Numbered from the stretch's first letter, positions 45,501 to 53,365 are shown. The stretch is 64,000 nucleotides of DNA from Chloroflexota bacterium (GCA_009838735.1 VXQZ01000037.1:165370-229369); one strand, 5' to 3'. Notes: generated by a model from the letters alone, not told the origin. Made by a program: numbers and translations.

Positions 45501-45617
45501 GACGGCGTCGAAGAGGTTGTCAAGCGCGGTGTAGTGCGAGAGCTCCGGTGTCCCGACGCGGCTGACGGCCGAGATCGCGTCGAGGTACTGCTTGACAGCT
45601 TGGCGGATGTCACTCAC
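42507..45617 (-). CDS. Type IIG/ISP-like restriction-modification enzyme
   Basis: 1036 aa from a GTG. The N-terminus (~50-85) has a PD-(D/E)xK-like nuclease motif (QPDLGFFSG...VVEVKG). The central N6-adenine methyltransferase domain has motif I VLDPCCGTGAFLVETLRRI (~375) and motif IV VLGNPPYNGFPG (~495). The C-terminal third has the extended specificity region with LPMQPADFHLTAGWGHFGANKA and ends in YLNDNAYWRDIPIEVWSYRLGGYQVLKKWLSYRE. Cleavage, methylation and target recognition thus lie on one polypeptide, so no separate specificity subunit is needed. No helicase motifs are evident, unlike true type ISP enzymes. It ends in an 8-bp overlap with the pentapeptide gene. Confidence 0.83.
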   Translation of the reverse strand: MSDIRQAVKQYLDAISAVSRVGTPELSHYTALDNLFDAVGDELTPKVRAVVHYSETNPGQPDLGFFSGESTDPDRGVVEVKGADADLDALIASEQVEQYWQARKLVLVTNLREFALVGQDNGGAMATLERYSLADSVAGFDELLQHTTRAANRHGVSLGEYLLRVMSHRSTISEPRDLARLLASYARDALQRVEQAAEEEDSLATIREAIEQALGMSFESEDGGRFFRSTLVQTLFYGVFAAWVLWARAGKPGRFGWKDTVYELRAPVLRMLFHQITDPGRLERLGLDEVLDWVEAALERVDREAFLKSFSEGEAVQYFYEPFLEAFDPELRKSLGVWYTPREIVRYMVARVDRALRDDLGIAKGLADERVYVLDPCCGTGAFLVETLRRIAETEQASGGATWAESVRQAAATRVFGFEIMPAPLVVSHLEIGLALERLGAGLSPNQRAGVFLTNALTGWEPHTTKPLPFPELEQERRSANQVKQQRPILVVLGNPPYNGFPGVPDVPEERALSDAYRTVKQPVSGPDVPKPQGQGLNDLYVRFFRMAERRIAEKTGKGIVCFISNYSWLDGLSFPGMRQRYLDAFDIIRIDNLNGDKYRTGKLTPEGDSDPSVFSTKDDPVGIQVGTAIATLVRKEKHKSPERVDWRELWGTGKLRELDEDANPDPSEQYRHLRPMKGLGLPFAPIAVSENWFDWPTLVSLFPAYYPGVKTSRDSLVVGLDLEQLKEQVGNHVETTDSDFVRFAYRPFDVRWLYWSSTSSLLDRPRPEYQPHVFAGNMAIVSQQKPRREWSPAQVISPIGCLDLFDRGATCIPLYLRDDQFGEEVDGVKRTANLSERARASIESMDATPEDLFHHVLATLHDPAYREANAGGLRMGWPRIPLPDDPAELAQSAARGHRLARLLDTESDVADLLADNTHIAVPTTVDGLPMQPADFHLTAGWGHFGANKAVMPGQGKIERRGDLVDVYLNDNAYWRDIPIEVWSYRLGGYQVLKKWLSYRESKVLDRGLEVSEVGWFSEVARRVAVLLGVQEASRE

Positions 45618-46025
45618 TGATTGCCCAATTTCCTTACCGATGTTCTCCGCATTCTCGCTCAGATCAGCAAGAGCGGTCGAACGGCCGTTGATTCCCTGAC
45701 AAGAAGATCCGAGGTTGTCGCAATCGTGGCAAGTGTCTAGACAAGGAACATCTAGTCACCCGCGAGGGTATTCGAGCACCACCTGAGGCAAGTGTCCGAT
45801 TTGCAGCGCCTGCGGTCGGCACTGAGCTGGTTCTCGGATTTGTGTCGACTCACAAGGCCAGGCAGTCGACTTCCGCACAGCGCACGTGCGACGCGCGGTG
45901 GTTGTGGTGGACTGGGCTGCCGCACCGCCAGACGGCAGAGGAATAGATCGCCGCAAACTGCGATCAGCCATATTCCGTGGTCCATCCGGAGGATCTCGCG
46001 AAAACCCCGAATATCGCATCCGTGC
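45618..46025. other. Divergent intergenic region between R-M and toxin genes
   Basis: About 410 bp, no credible gene. It holds a 10-bp palindrome TGTCTAGACA (45734-45743). Promoters for the leftward R-M gene and rightward toxin gene must lie here, but only the toxin -10 box at its right edge is clear. Confidence 0.45.
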
Positions 46026-46031
46026 TATGAT
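46026..46031 (+). promoter_or_regulatory. Candidate -10 box for a leaderless toxin transcript
   Basis: TATGAT lies only 6 nt before the GTG start of the toxin gene, so transcription from it would begin at or next to the start codon and give a leaderless mRNA. There is no ribosome-binding site before the GTG, in agreement. The -35 region is weak. Confidence 0.35.
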
Positions 46032-46037
46032 CTGGGC

Positions 46038-46400
46038 GTGCCGACCGTACGCTACTTCGAGGATGCAGACGGTTCGATTCCGGTCTTCGACTACATCGAC
46101 TCCTTGGATCAGGCGGGACGCGGCGCAGAGGCGGCGGGCATGCTCTCGGACATCGACCTGTTGGCGGCGATCGGCATGCCGGGCGCGCAGCAGAGGGGCT
46201 GGTCGTTCAGCCGACTCATCGATCCCGAACTCAGGATCTGGGAATTGCGGCCCGGCAACCATCGGATCGCATACGCCGCCATTGCGGGCGACCTCGTGCT
46301 TCTGCACGCCTGGCGGAAGCAGACGCAGAAACTCGATGCTAGGGCGTTGCGGCGCGCCCAACGCAACTACTGGCGCGCCGTGGACCGGATCGGCCAGTGA
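46038..46400 (+). CDS. Gp49/HigB-like toxin of the RelE/ParE superfamily
   Basis: 120 aa from GTG 46038 (VPTVRYFEDADGSIPVFDYI); the ORF-track start is far upstream and lacks homology. The body has the phage-derived Gp49-like pattern: an early PVFDYIDSL helix, LLAAIGMPGAQQRGWSF, then the core strands LIDPELRIWELRPGNHRIAY, VLLHAWRKQTQKLD and a final helix. Members are ribosome-dependent or free mRNA interferases or ParE-like poisons, paired with an XRE antitoxin encoded downstream. Here the downstream gene begins 28 bp later and is an unusual XRE fusion. The conserved Arg/Lys residues of the strand core (RIWELR, HAWRKQ) are present, so the toxin is probably active. Confidence 0.78.
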   Translation: MPTVRYFEDADGSIPVFDYIDSLDQAGRGAEAAGMLSDIDLLAAIGMPGAQQRGWSFSRLIDPELRIWELRPGNHRIAYAAIAGDLVLLHAWRKQTQKLDARALRRAQRNYWRAVDRIGQ

Positions 46401-46428
46401 CTCCCCTCCGCGCGAAAGGATGACGACC

Positions 46429-47487
46429 ATGGCAACTCCGGCCGGACCCACCCACGAAGAGATGCGCGATCGCTTGCTCCAGAAAGGCAGCTCAGAGCTA
46501 CGAGAGGAATACGCCCGCCTCGGACCGCGACGAGACGCCATCGTCGCGTTGTTCCGCGCACGCCAACTGCGCAAGTTGACACAGTACGAACTCGCTCAGC
46601 GGGCGGGCGTCAGCCAGGGAGTGATCAGCCGACTTGAGAGCGGCGGACACAGTCCCAAACTAGAGACGCTTGAACGAATCGCCAGAGCGATGGACTTCCG
46701 CCTAGAGCTCAAGTTAGTGGACGACCGCGAGCGCGGCGCCGCCGCGAGCGGCACGGTCGCCGGGCGTCGACGCGAACGACCGGCGGCTGAGATGGTGGAT
46801 ACTCAGCCGACCGACGGACAGTCGAGTCGTGAGACGCGGTTGGCGGAGACCACTGCAGCCGGGTACGAACTCTTGAGGCAAACAGCAGATGCCTATCGAG
46901 ACCAGGGCTATGAGGTCTCAATTGAAGAGGAGCTCGATTTTCTGCCCGGGTTCCGAGCCGACCTGTTGGCGCGCAAGGGCGATCAGGTACGGGTGATCGA
47001 AATCAAACCTCGCTCCATTGTGGTCAACTCAGGCGCGCTGGACCAACTGGCGCGAGCGATTAAGGAGCAACCGGGCTGGAGTCTCGACGTGGTGCTGGGG
47101 GCCGAAACGGAGCAGCAGGAGCCGCCGCGCGCGGTGGACCCGTTCATTCGCGAGCATGTGCAGCGCCGGCTCGATGAAGCCGAGCAGGTGCTTGACGAAG
47201 GGCACCCCGAGTCGGCCTTTCTGCTGGCCTGTTTGGCGTTCGAAGCGAGGATCGGACGGCCATTTGACGACCGCGGCCGATTGCGTGAGCGATTCGCGGA
47301 ATTCGCCCGGATGTCGGAACCGGCGGCGATTCGGGGCATGTTCTCGGCGGAGGAGCGGGAAAGACTGATCCGTCTCTGGGAACTGCGAAATGCGATCGTC
47401 CACGGCTACCACGCGCCTGAGTTCAACGAGGCTTCGGTCAGGGAACTGATCGATGTTGTTCGAGAACTTGGTACTGCTGCCGCCTGA
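46429..47487 (+). CDS. XRE-HTH / nuclease-like / HEPN-like fusion, antitoxin position
   Basis: 352 aa from ATG 46429, with GAAAGGA 8 nt upstream (the ATG at 46420 would overlap that site). Residues ~35-95 are an XRE helix-turn-helix (LTQYELAQRAGVSQGVISRL), as expected of the antitoxin for the toxin just upstream. After a charged linker, ~145-225 resembles a PD-(D/E)xK fold: YEVSIEEELDFLPGFRADLL then VRVIEIKPRS (Asp178, Glu191, Lys193). The C-terminus (~240-345) is helical with a HEPN-type R-x4-H motif, WELRNAIVHGYH (Arg320, His325). Ordinary antitoxins of this class are ~100 aa. The two extra putative nuclease domains suggest that the unit is more than a toxin-antitoxin pair; their activity is inferred from motifs only. 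Confidence 0.68.
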   Translation: MATPAGPTHEEMRDRLLQKGSSELREEYARLGPRRDAIVALFRARQLRKLTQYELAQRAGVSQGVISRLESGGHSPKLETLERIARAMDFRLELKLVDDRERGAAASGTVAGRRRERPAAEMVDTQPTDGQSSRETRLAETTAAGYELLRQTADAYRDQGYEVSIEEELDFLPGFRADLLARKGDQVRVIEIKPRSIVVNSGALDQLARAIKEQPGWSLDVVLGAETEQQEPPRAVDPFIREHVQRRLDEAEQVLDEGHPESAFLLACLAFEARIGRPFDDRGRLRERFAEFARMSEPAAIRGMFSAEERERLIRLWELRNAIVHGYHAPEFNEASVRELIDVVRELGTAAA

Positions 47488-47849
47488 CTGGGGTTGAGCT
47501 GCGATCGAATGCGACCTCGCAACGCTGCGGATTTTCCAGACCGTGCGGGTAGTGGCGAGCCGCAGCGTTTGCGAACCCCGGCACTAGCAGCTGAGGTTCA
47601 GGATCGGCGCGCCTTGCATCAGGTTCTGATGACAGTCGCTCTCTGCGGTGCTCCAACCAAGCACGCGACTTGGCCTGGAACAGCAAGCAGCTCACAGATA
47701 CGCCTGCGCTCTTGCTTCCTGCTCACCAAGATGCTGGCTAACACCACTCGAGGGAGTAGCCGCTCGCGTAGGGGGAAACTATGCCGATCCCGCGAGTAAG
47801 CTCAGCCAGATATCCGATGACAAACCACCACCGACGGCTTGGTCAGCGA
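47488..47849. other. Intergenic region, nothing recognised
   Basis: About 360 bp between the rightward fusion gene and the end of the leftward helicase gene. No coding-like frame, RNA gene or strong terminator seen by eye. Confidence 0.45.
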
Positions 47850-49763
47850 CTACTCCACTAACTCCATCTCCTTCAGAAAGCGCGACGGAGCCCTTTTCCA
47901 TCCGAACACCTCCCGCGAGTAGGTCAGCGTGAGACTGCTTTCGGCACGTGTTATCGCCACAAAACAGTTGCGCCGCTCTTCCTGGATTTCCTGGCTTGCC
48001 GGCCCCTTCTTTACGGCCCAATAGCTAGGTAGCTGATCTTCAACCAGACCAACCAGGTACACGTGCTGAAACTCCGCCCCCTTGGCCCCGTGAATGGTGT
48101 AACAGGGAACAGCCTCTTTTGGGGGCCTAGGCGTCTTCGCGCGAAGATCCAGCCCTTGCAATAGCACGTTCAGCGTGACTTGATCCCTACCAACCTCACC
48201 GGCAACCTCTGCCACCAGCTCGTGCCAGGTGTCAAGTTCCTCACTGAACTCATCTTCATCGTTGTCTGGCGGTCCCACATCTGGCAACGCGTCAAACCAC
48301 TTCAGAGCCATCTGAATGAAGCTCCAAAAGTCCAATTGCTCGGAGATCATCGGGATGCCGTTTGTCAAGAGCTCCCTCGTAGCCGGGTCCAATCCGGGGT
48401 TGTTAGACGCAACGCGTCGCCAAGCACGAAGGTAGTCAGCATCAGCAGCTGCAGCGTCGGCCACGATGTCCCGAACTTGCAGATTAGCGCCCGCCAACTC
48501 AAAGAACGACTTGCAAATCCGACGAAGTTGCTCCCTGTCCTGTCTAGAGTTCGCCAATCTGAGGATAGAGTGCAACCAAATCAGCTGTTGGCTTGTAAAC
48601 TCATCCTTTCGCATGGCTATGTAAGCAGGAATCTCTTCGGTCGCCAGAGCCTCAAGGATTGGTTCTAGTAGTCTCCGAGTGCGAGCAAGCACTACGCAGT
48701 TGCGGCGTTCCTGAACAGATCGGCCTGCCAGATCCGCTGCGACCCACGCCGCCTCGTCCTCAAAGCTGTGGAAGTCCTCCACTCTAATGACGTTGTCTGC
48801 CTCCTCCACTTTGTGAGCGACCAGCATCGACTTTTCGAAGATCCGAGTTACGTTGCCGCGTATGAGCTTGTTGGCAACGTCCACGACCTGAGCAGGGCAG
48901 CGGTAGTTCTCTGGCAGCTGAAGTACGGTGACGCCGAAGTCGTCTCTCAGAGAGAGCAGTCGCTTTGGGTCCGCGCCATTCCATTGATAGATCATCTGAT
49001 CATCGTCGGCGACCACGAACAGGTTTCTCGTCGTGGGGTCAACGACGTTCACAAGCACGCGATACTGTGCCAGATTGGTGTCCTGAAACTCGTCGACACA
49101 AACATACGGGTAGATGCGATTAATCAGGCGGCGGATAGCTGCATTGCCTTCCATTAGGGCAATAGCCTCGGCGATCAGCGAGCCAAAGTCCAACTGGTTG
49201 TTTTCCACCATTAGTCGCCGGAAGGAAGAATAGACAGCCGCCAATGCCTCCGCATCTCCTAGATTGCGATGGCGAAGATCCTGTAGAGCACGATCCGGAG
49301 CCACACAATCGTCCAATAGGCGGTTGATCATCGGCAACAGTTGTTCTCCTCGGAGGGCGAAATCGGGAAACTGCTTGCCCGCATCCTGGATGGCCTCATC
49401 AAGTACGGACTCTCTATCCACGGTTTGGGACAAGATGGTGAAGTTGGGCTCTAGCCCTATGTGGTGTCCGTGCTGTCGCAGAATGTCCACACAGAAAGAA
49501 TGAAAGGTCGTTAGCCGTATCCGGTCTCCCGCGTTGGGTACAAGCTGCTCGATTCGCTCTCGCATCTCTGCCGCCGCCTTGTTGGTAAACGTGAGCCCGA
49601 GAAGTCGGAAAAACCTGTTTGGGTTCTCCTCCACTATCCTGGCAATGCGGTATGTGAGCACCCTCGTTTTGCCGGAACCTGGACCAGCCAGCACCAGAAG
49701 AGGACCGTCGCCCCAGTTCGCTGCTTCGAACTGGCTGGCATTCAATGAGGACAGGTCAACCAT
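47850..49763 (-). CDS. gajB: Gabija helicase-like protein GajB (UvrD-type)
   Basis: 637 aa. Superfamily 1 helicase motifs in order: Q motif LNASQFEAANW, Walker A VLAGPGSGKTRVL (~25), Ia LGLTFTNKAAAEMRERI, II YVCVDEFQDTN, III NLFVVADDDQMIYQWNGA, IV region VLQLPENYRCP, V TIHGAKGAEFQHVYLVG and VI CFVAITRAE near the C-terminus. Its start overlaps the GajA stop by 8 bp and has GGAGG upstream within gajA, so the two are coupled. Classical GajB is ~500 aa; this one is longer, near UvrD length. Paired with a class 2 OLD nuclease it forms a Gabija-type anti-phage system, in which GajA cuts DNA and GajB assists. Confidence 0.82.
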   Translation of the reverse strand: MVDLSSLNASQFEAANWGDGPLLVLAGPGSGKTRVLTYRIARIVEENPNRFFRLLGLTFTNKAAAEMRERIEQLVPNAGDRIRLTTFHSFCVDILRQHGHHIGLEPNFTILSQTVDRESVLDEAIQDAGKQFPDFALRGEQLLPMINRLLDDCVAPDRALQDLRHRNLGDAEALAAVYSSFRRLMVENNQLDFGSLIAEAIALMEGNAAIRRLINRIYPYVCVDEFQDTNLAQYRVLVNVVDPTTRNLFVVADDDQMIYQWNGADPKRLLSLRDDFGVTVLQLPENYRCPAQVVDVANKLIRGNVTRIFEKSMLVAHKVEEADNVIRVEDFHSFEDEAAWVAADLAGRSVQERRNCVVLARTRRLLEPILEALATEEIPAYIAMRKDEFTSQQLIWLHSILRLANSRQDREQLRRICKSFFELAGANLQVRDIVADAAAADADYLRAWRRVASNNPGLDPATRELLTNGIPMISEQLDFWSFIQMALKWFDALPDVGPPDNDEDEFSEELDTWHELVAEVAGEVGRDQVTLNVLLQGLDLRAKTPRPPKEAVPCYTIHGAKGAEFQHVYLVGLVEDQLPSYWAVKKGPASQEIQEERRNCFVAITRAESSLTLTYSREVFGWKRAPSRFLKEMELVE

Positions 49764-51504
49764 TTCTGGCCTCCTCCGCCAAGTGTATCGCGCAGTTTAG
49801 GATGTCAGCCAGTTGCGAGGGAACGCCCGTGACGCCATTTCGCCTGATCTCGTTGGCCACCTCAACGGCAGCGGGAATCTTTGCTTTGTTGGCTTGGGAT
49901 CTGGACACCTGCTCCCAGTACTCGAGAGATCCTTGTGACGCAGTTACATTGCTGGCCTTGTTCTGCGAGATGTAACTCTTGTACACATAGCCATACCCTT
50001 CCACACTCAAGAACACTTCCAAGGTGCCATGCTGTAGTTGGCTGATGTGTTGTGTAGCTTGCCTGCCTGCGAGTTGTTTCTCGGCGGCCTTGACGTAGTC
50101 ATCGCCTGCTTTGTCATTGTCTGCAACGAGATGCCATTCTATGCCCATCGAATCGGCAAACGTGGTCAGCGCCTCAACCCCGACGCCGATCTGTCTGTAC
50201 TCGATGAAACTCACGCCTTCGTATGCGAGATTGCGATTCATTGCCTCGGCGCATCCCTCTAGAATCAACCGATCCGCTTCACCCTCTACTAACAGCCAAC
50301 AGCGAGCAAACAATACGCTTCCTCGGTTTGAACGAATGTGGTAGTTCACCTTCCTCATCTCGTCCTCGTCGAGAATACCTGTTGTCAGATGGTGAACGGT
50401 GATTTCGCCATTCTTGCGCCGCAAACGTCGCAAGGATGTAATCGAACAGGCCCCAACGAGATCGCCTGAATGAGAGGTGAGTAGCTTCTGGCCGCTGAGG
50501 CCCTGCAGGAGAGTAGCCACTGAGTGGATTGCTGCAGGGTGCAAGTGGGCCTCAGGCTCCTCGAGGGCCAGTATCGGCGTCGTGTCGTCCCGGTAGGTGT
50601 CTGTCATCCTGCTCTGCAGGAAGGCGTCGAACAGACAAACGACCGCCAAGCTCTGAGTCCCTTCCCCATGTCTGCCGATAGGCAGGCGAGCGCCGGTGAC
50701 TGATGAGAGCATCACCTGCGTCCGTGACAGAATGTCGAACACTCTTGAGGGGATTGCCTCAATGCCCACCGGGTCATCAGTCGCCAAAGGCACAATCGTC
50801 TTCGTGTTGCTCAGTCGCTCCTCGATGGCACCGAATGATTCGTTTGCATCGAGAACCCTCTGGTTCAGATGAGCGAGCTCCTCTTCCAATTCTTGTCTGA
50901 CGTCGGGTTCCATCTTCGAGAATCGAACGAAGGGCCTCCAGAACTGCCCCCGTGGCGTAAACTCCTGCGCGGAGTCGCGGAGCGCAGACAGGTAGAAGAC
51001 TGGCACCAGTTGTCGCAGGGCGTCTAGCAAGGCAGGATTCCGTGCGCCAACCAATTCGTCGCCGGCAGGATTCAGGAAGGTCCAAGCCGTGACGAAGTCG
51101 CCCAGGAGATCGTCGAACTGGCTTCGGACTCTAAAAGTCACTGCCTGTTTGTCGTCCGCCGATACCTGTACCGCTTCTCCCAGTGCTTGGACGACTTCGT
51201 CTGGCCATTCGCCTTCCGACCGTTCGAGGAATCGGAGAGTGATCTCAATCCCATCGCTGTCAGAGGGTTGACTGTCCTTGGTTGGAAGGCGATAGTCATA
51301 TTCTGAGAATGCGCCTCCTCGCCTCCCGAGCCTTCGGCTCAAACAGACCTCAAGGGCCGCAAGAATCGTGGACTTTCCGGTGTTGTTTTCGCCGATCAAG
51401 ACCGTGGTTTCGTCCAGCTTCAACTCGAGCCGACGGATGCCTCTGAAGTTCTTTATCTCGATCTGGTCCAAGAACACTGCGTGAGTCCTCCCTTGGTCAC
51501 TCAT
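49756..51504 (-). CDS. gajA: Gabija nuclease GajA (class 2 OLD: ATPase plus TOPRIM)
   Basis: 582 aa from ATG 51504 (MSDQGRTHAVFLDQIEIKNF), close to the usual GajA length; the ORF track adds 85 codons that run into a transposase remnant in another frame. The ABC-type ATPase has Walker A LIGENNTGKSTILAA (~37), signature-like IGRHGEGTQSLAVV and Walker B PILALEEPEAHLHP with LLTSHSGD. The TOPRIM domain has CWLLVEGEADRLIL (Glu) and WHLVADNDKAGDDYV (DxD), the metal-binding set for nicking. In studied systems the nuclease is released when nucleotide pools fall during phage replication. All catalytic motifs look intact. Confidence 0.85.
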   Translation of the reverse strand: MSDQGRTHAVFLDQIEIKNFRGIRRLELKLDETTVLIGENNTGKSTILAALEVCLSRRLGRRGGAFSEYDYRLPTKDSQPSDSDGIEITLRFLERSEGEWPDEVVQALGEAVQVSADDKQAVTFRVRSQFDDLLGDFVTAWTFLNPAGDELVGARNPALLDALRQLVPVFYLSALRDSAQEFTPRGQFWRPFVRFSKMEPDVRQELEEELAHLNQRVLDANESFGAIEERLSNTKTIVPLATDDPVGIEAIPSRVFDILSRTQVMLSSVTGARLPIGRHGEGTQSLAVVCLFDAFLQSRMTDTYRDDTTPILALEEPEAHLHPAAIHSVATLLQGLSGQKLLTSHSGDLVGACSITSLRRLRRKNGEITVHHLTTGILDEDEMRKVNYHIRSNRGSVLFARCWLLVEGEADRLILEGCAEAMNRNLAYEGVSFIEYRQIGVGVEALTTFADSMGIEWHLVADNDKAGDDYVKAAEKQLAGRQATQHISQLQHGTLEVFLSVEGYGYVYKSYISQNKASNVTASQGSLEYWEQVSRSQANKAKIPAAVEVANEIRRNGVTGVPSQLADILNCAIHLAEEARNG

Positions 51505-51568
51505 CGACCACTGTAGGTGGCGATCTGAATGCGGCAAAGGCACGGAGCACGACCTACCTGGGACCAGC

Positions 51569-51706
51569 TCACATGGAAGGCACCATGACTTCCACGACCG
51601 CAAGGTGGATCCCGTTGAAGTGAGAAATGTCGCGCCAGTCGTATCGGGCGGCGATCCATCGGAAGCCCTTGAGACGCTTGACGAAGCACTCAACCTCGAT
51701 GCGACA
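51569..51706 (-). mobile_element. IS5-family transposase C-terminal remnant
   Basis: Leftward frame reads RIEVECFVKRLKGFRWIAAR then YDWRDISHFNGIHLAVVEVM and TGA at 51569. The pattern ExxFxRLKxFRxIAxRYDxxxxxFxxxxxLA is the conserved end of IS5-group DDE transposases, holding the catalytic Glu. An in-frame TGA cuts it at the 5' side, and no more of the element remains. It lies ~65 bp upstream of the gajA start. Confidence 0.65.
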
Positions 51707-52238
51707 CAGTCACGACGGACATCGTAGGTCCGAAGTGGGTGCCGATTGGATGTGCGCAAATCGAGCGAGAGGTTGCCGAGCGATCACGGAGGCTCCGAAG
51801 TCGGTCGCCTTCGTCGGCACCACTCACGAGCAGAGCTGAGCGAGGCGAGACCGGGCAGAGCCTGCGCAGCGATGCGCGTTTGACAGGTCCCGGGGCAGCC
51901 TGACCAGAGCAGAGCGTCCGCGTTGTAGGAACTCACTCGCCGCCCGCATTGGCTTGCAGGTTGTTGAGCAAGCCGCAGTTCGAGCGACAGTTGCCTTGTC
52001 GCCCCTCTTCTTGGGCGTTCCGCGTCCGAAATCGGTTTCAGAACCCCTCGGATGCAGACTCACCCGGGTCCTCTCGGTCCCGCACTCTGTGCATCAGGGG
52101 AACTCCAGGTGTGGAACGCACCCGGAGCATCCTCGCTTCCGCTGACGCTGAGCCGTTCTTCGAAACCAGCGTCTGACTTCGATGTTGGGCAGACCGGCAT
52201 ACCGGTACGCCAGGACGAGCAACGGCACACGGGGTCGG
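51707..52238. other. Non-coding region upstream of the Gabija pair
   Basis: About 530 bp with no convincing gene; ORFs have no ribosome sites or family features. It may include further IS debris. The gajA promoter should lie between here and 51505, but none stands out. Confidence 0.4.
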
Positions 52239-52565
52239 TCATCCTTTCTCCAGCAGATCAGAGACCTCGCGGATACGCACAGGAAAAGTGAGCGTGATCG
52301 TGCTCCAGTCACGGCGATTGTCGAGGCCGTCGTAGCGGTGGACGAGGACGGCTCGCACACCGATGACCGCGTTGTGCTCGGTGATGCGTGCGGCAAGCGA
52401 TTGGTCGCGAACCGACAATTGGGCCGTTGCTTCGCAGAGGATCGTCAGCTGATGCTCGACGGGCGAGCGGAGAAGGATGTCGTACTCGGCGAAGCTCTTG
52501 CCGTCCGCGAACTGGGTGACCAAGAGCGCGGCGTCAAGAATGTCGCGCAGGTACTTGTTGGCCCT
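52239..52565 (-). CDS. hepT: HepT-like HEPN toxin, possibly with lost start codon
   Basis: The frame reads RANKYLRDILDAALLVTQFA, LRSPVEHQLTILCEATAQLS and RAVLVHRYDG, ending at 52239. The last is the HepT R-x4-H-x-Y motif, where Arg and His are catalytic and Tyr is the site AMPylated by MntA. Normal HepT proteins begin at or just before the KYLRDIL helix, but in this frame no ATG, GTG or TTG occurs there; the ORF-track TTG at 52523 would remove the first helix. The sequence GCCCAGGGCCAAC stands where the usual overlapping ATGAGG start/stop is expected. The gene may therefore be inactivated, or start at a rare codon. It overlaps mntA by 32 bp. Confidence 0.68.
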   Translation of the reverse strand, partial: RANKYLRDILDAALLVTQFADGKSFAEYDILLRSPVEHQLTILCEATAQLSVRDQSLAARITEHNAVIGVRAVLVHRYDGLDNRRDWSTITLTFPVRIREVSDLLEKG

Positions 52566-52896
52566 GGGCCGTGTACAGGGACGTCCTGATCTCTGCGACT
52601 GCCTTTGCGAAGTATGGGTTGCGAAATGGCTGATCGATCACGAGATCAACTGGGCGATCGAAGACTCTGACGAGGGCTGCCTGTAGCTCGAGGTGCTTGC
52701 TAAACCACGGATCCGGGTCGGCATCGGGCCGATAGGCGACTATGAAATCAAGGTCACTGCTCTCCGGATGGAACTCGCCGCTGGCGGCTGAGCCGAACAA
52801 GTCGAGCCGCTCCACCTGATACAAGCGGCACAGTTCGGCGACCTCGCCACTGTGGTCGGCGATCAGAGAGTTCACGGCAATTCCCTCGGCGCTCAC
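52534..52896 (-). CDS. mntA: MntA-like nucleotidyltransferase antitoxin
   Basis: About 120 aa from GTG 52896, which has GGAGG 5 nt upstream; the ORF-track GTG at 52908 has no such site. Minimal nucleotidyltransferase with the GSx(n)DxD active-site motif: LFGSAASGEFHPESSDLDFI, followed by RPVDLVIDQPFRNPYF, the third acidic position. MntA transfers AMP onto the Tyr of HepT and so silences it. The C-terminus (LYTAQGQQVPARHS) is ~9 residues longer than the typical end at LYxA, in line with a small mutation that removed the original stop and the HepT start together. Confidence 0.78.
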   Translation of the reverse strand: MSAEGIAVNSLIADHSGEVAELCRLYQVERLDLFGSAASGEFHPESSDLDFIVAYRPDADPDPWFSKHLELQAALVRVFDRPVDLVIDQPFRNPYFAKAVAEIRTSLYTAQGQQVPARHS

Positions 52897-52908
52897 TCGT
52901 TCCTCCAC

Positions 52909-53365
52909 GGGTTCAGCCTACCCAATCTCTGGGTGTCCGATATCTCTACTTTGGCCTACTGACAAGGGGCCTGGCTAATCCATTGCTCGGACGACACGCT
53001 GTCCTCACACTCACGGGCAAGACCCGGCTGGCCGATACAAGACTCCGACGACTGCCAACTGTTCTCAACGAGCTAGCCGCTCTTCTTCCTCTGCAGCTGG
53101 CTACATCCGCGCGCGGACCGTCAGCGGGCCGGCTCGCCGTTAGCCCAAACCGCCCAATCCGCTGTCCAGCCCTGAGCCAACCTTCGCTCATAGCCGACAT
53201 GCAGGAGTGGCCTGGCTATGTTTTCCTGTGTGGTGAACGATGTATTGGATACCATCGGCCAACGGTTCTGATCGCGCGAGAAACACCAGGCCCAGTGACT
53301 GCCAGCGCATCACCTTTCGGCCTGTTGTCCAGGAGCAAGAGCCCCCCAAATCGAATACCGTACAC
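52909..53365. other. Intergenic region between divergent mntA and Crp-like genes
   Basis: About 455 bp. No coding-like frame or RNA gene recognised. Promoters for both flanking genes are expected here but none is distinct. Confidence 0.4.
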
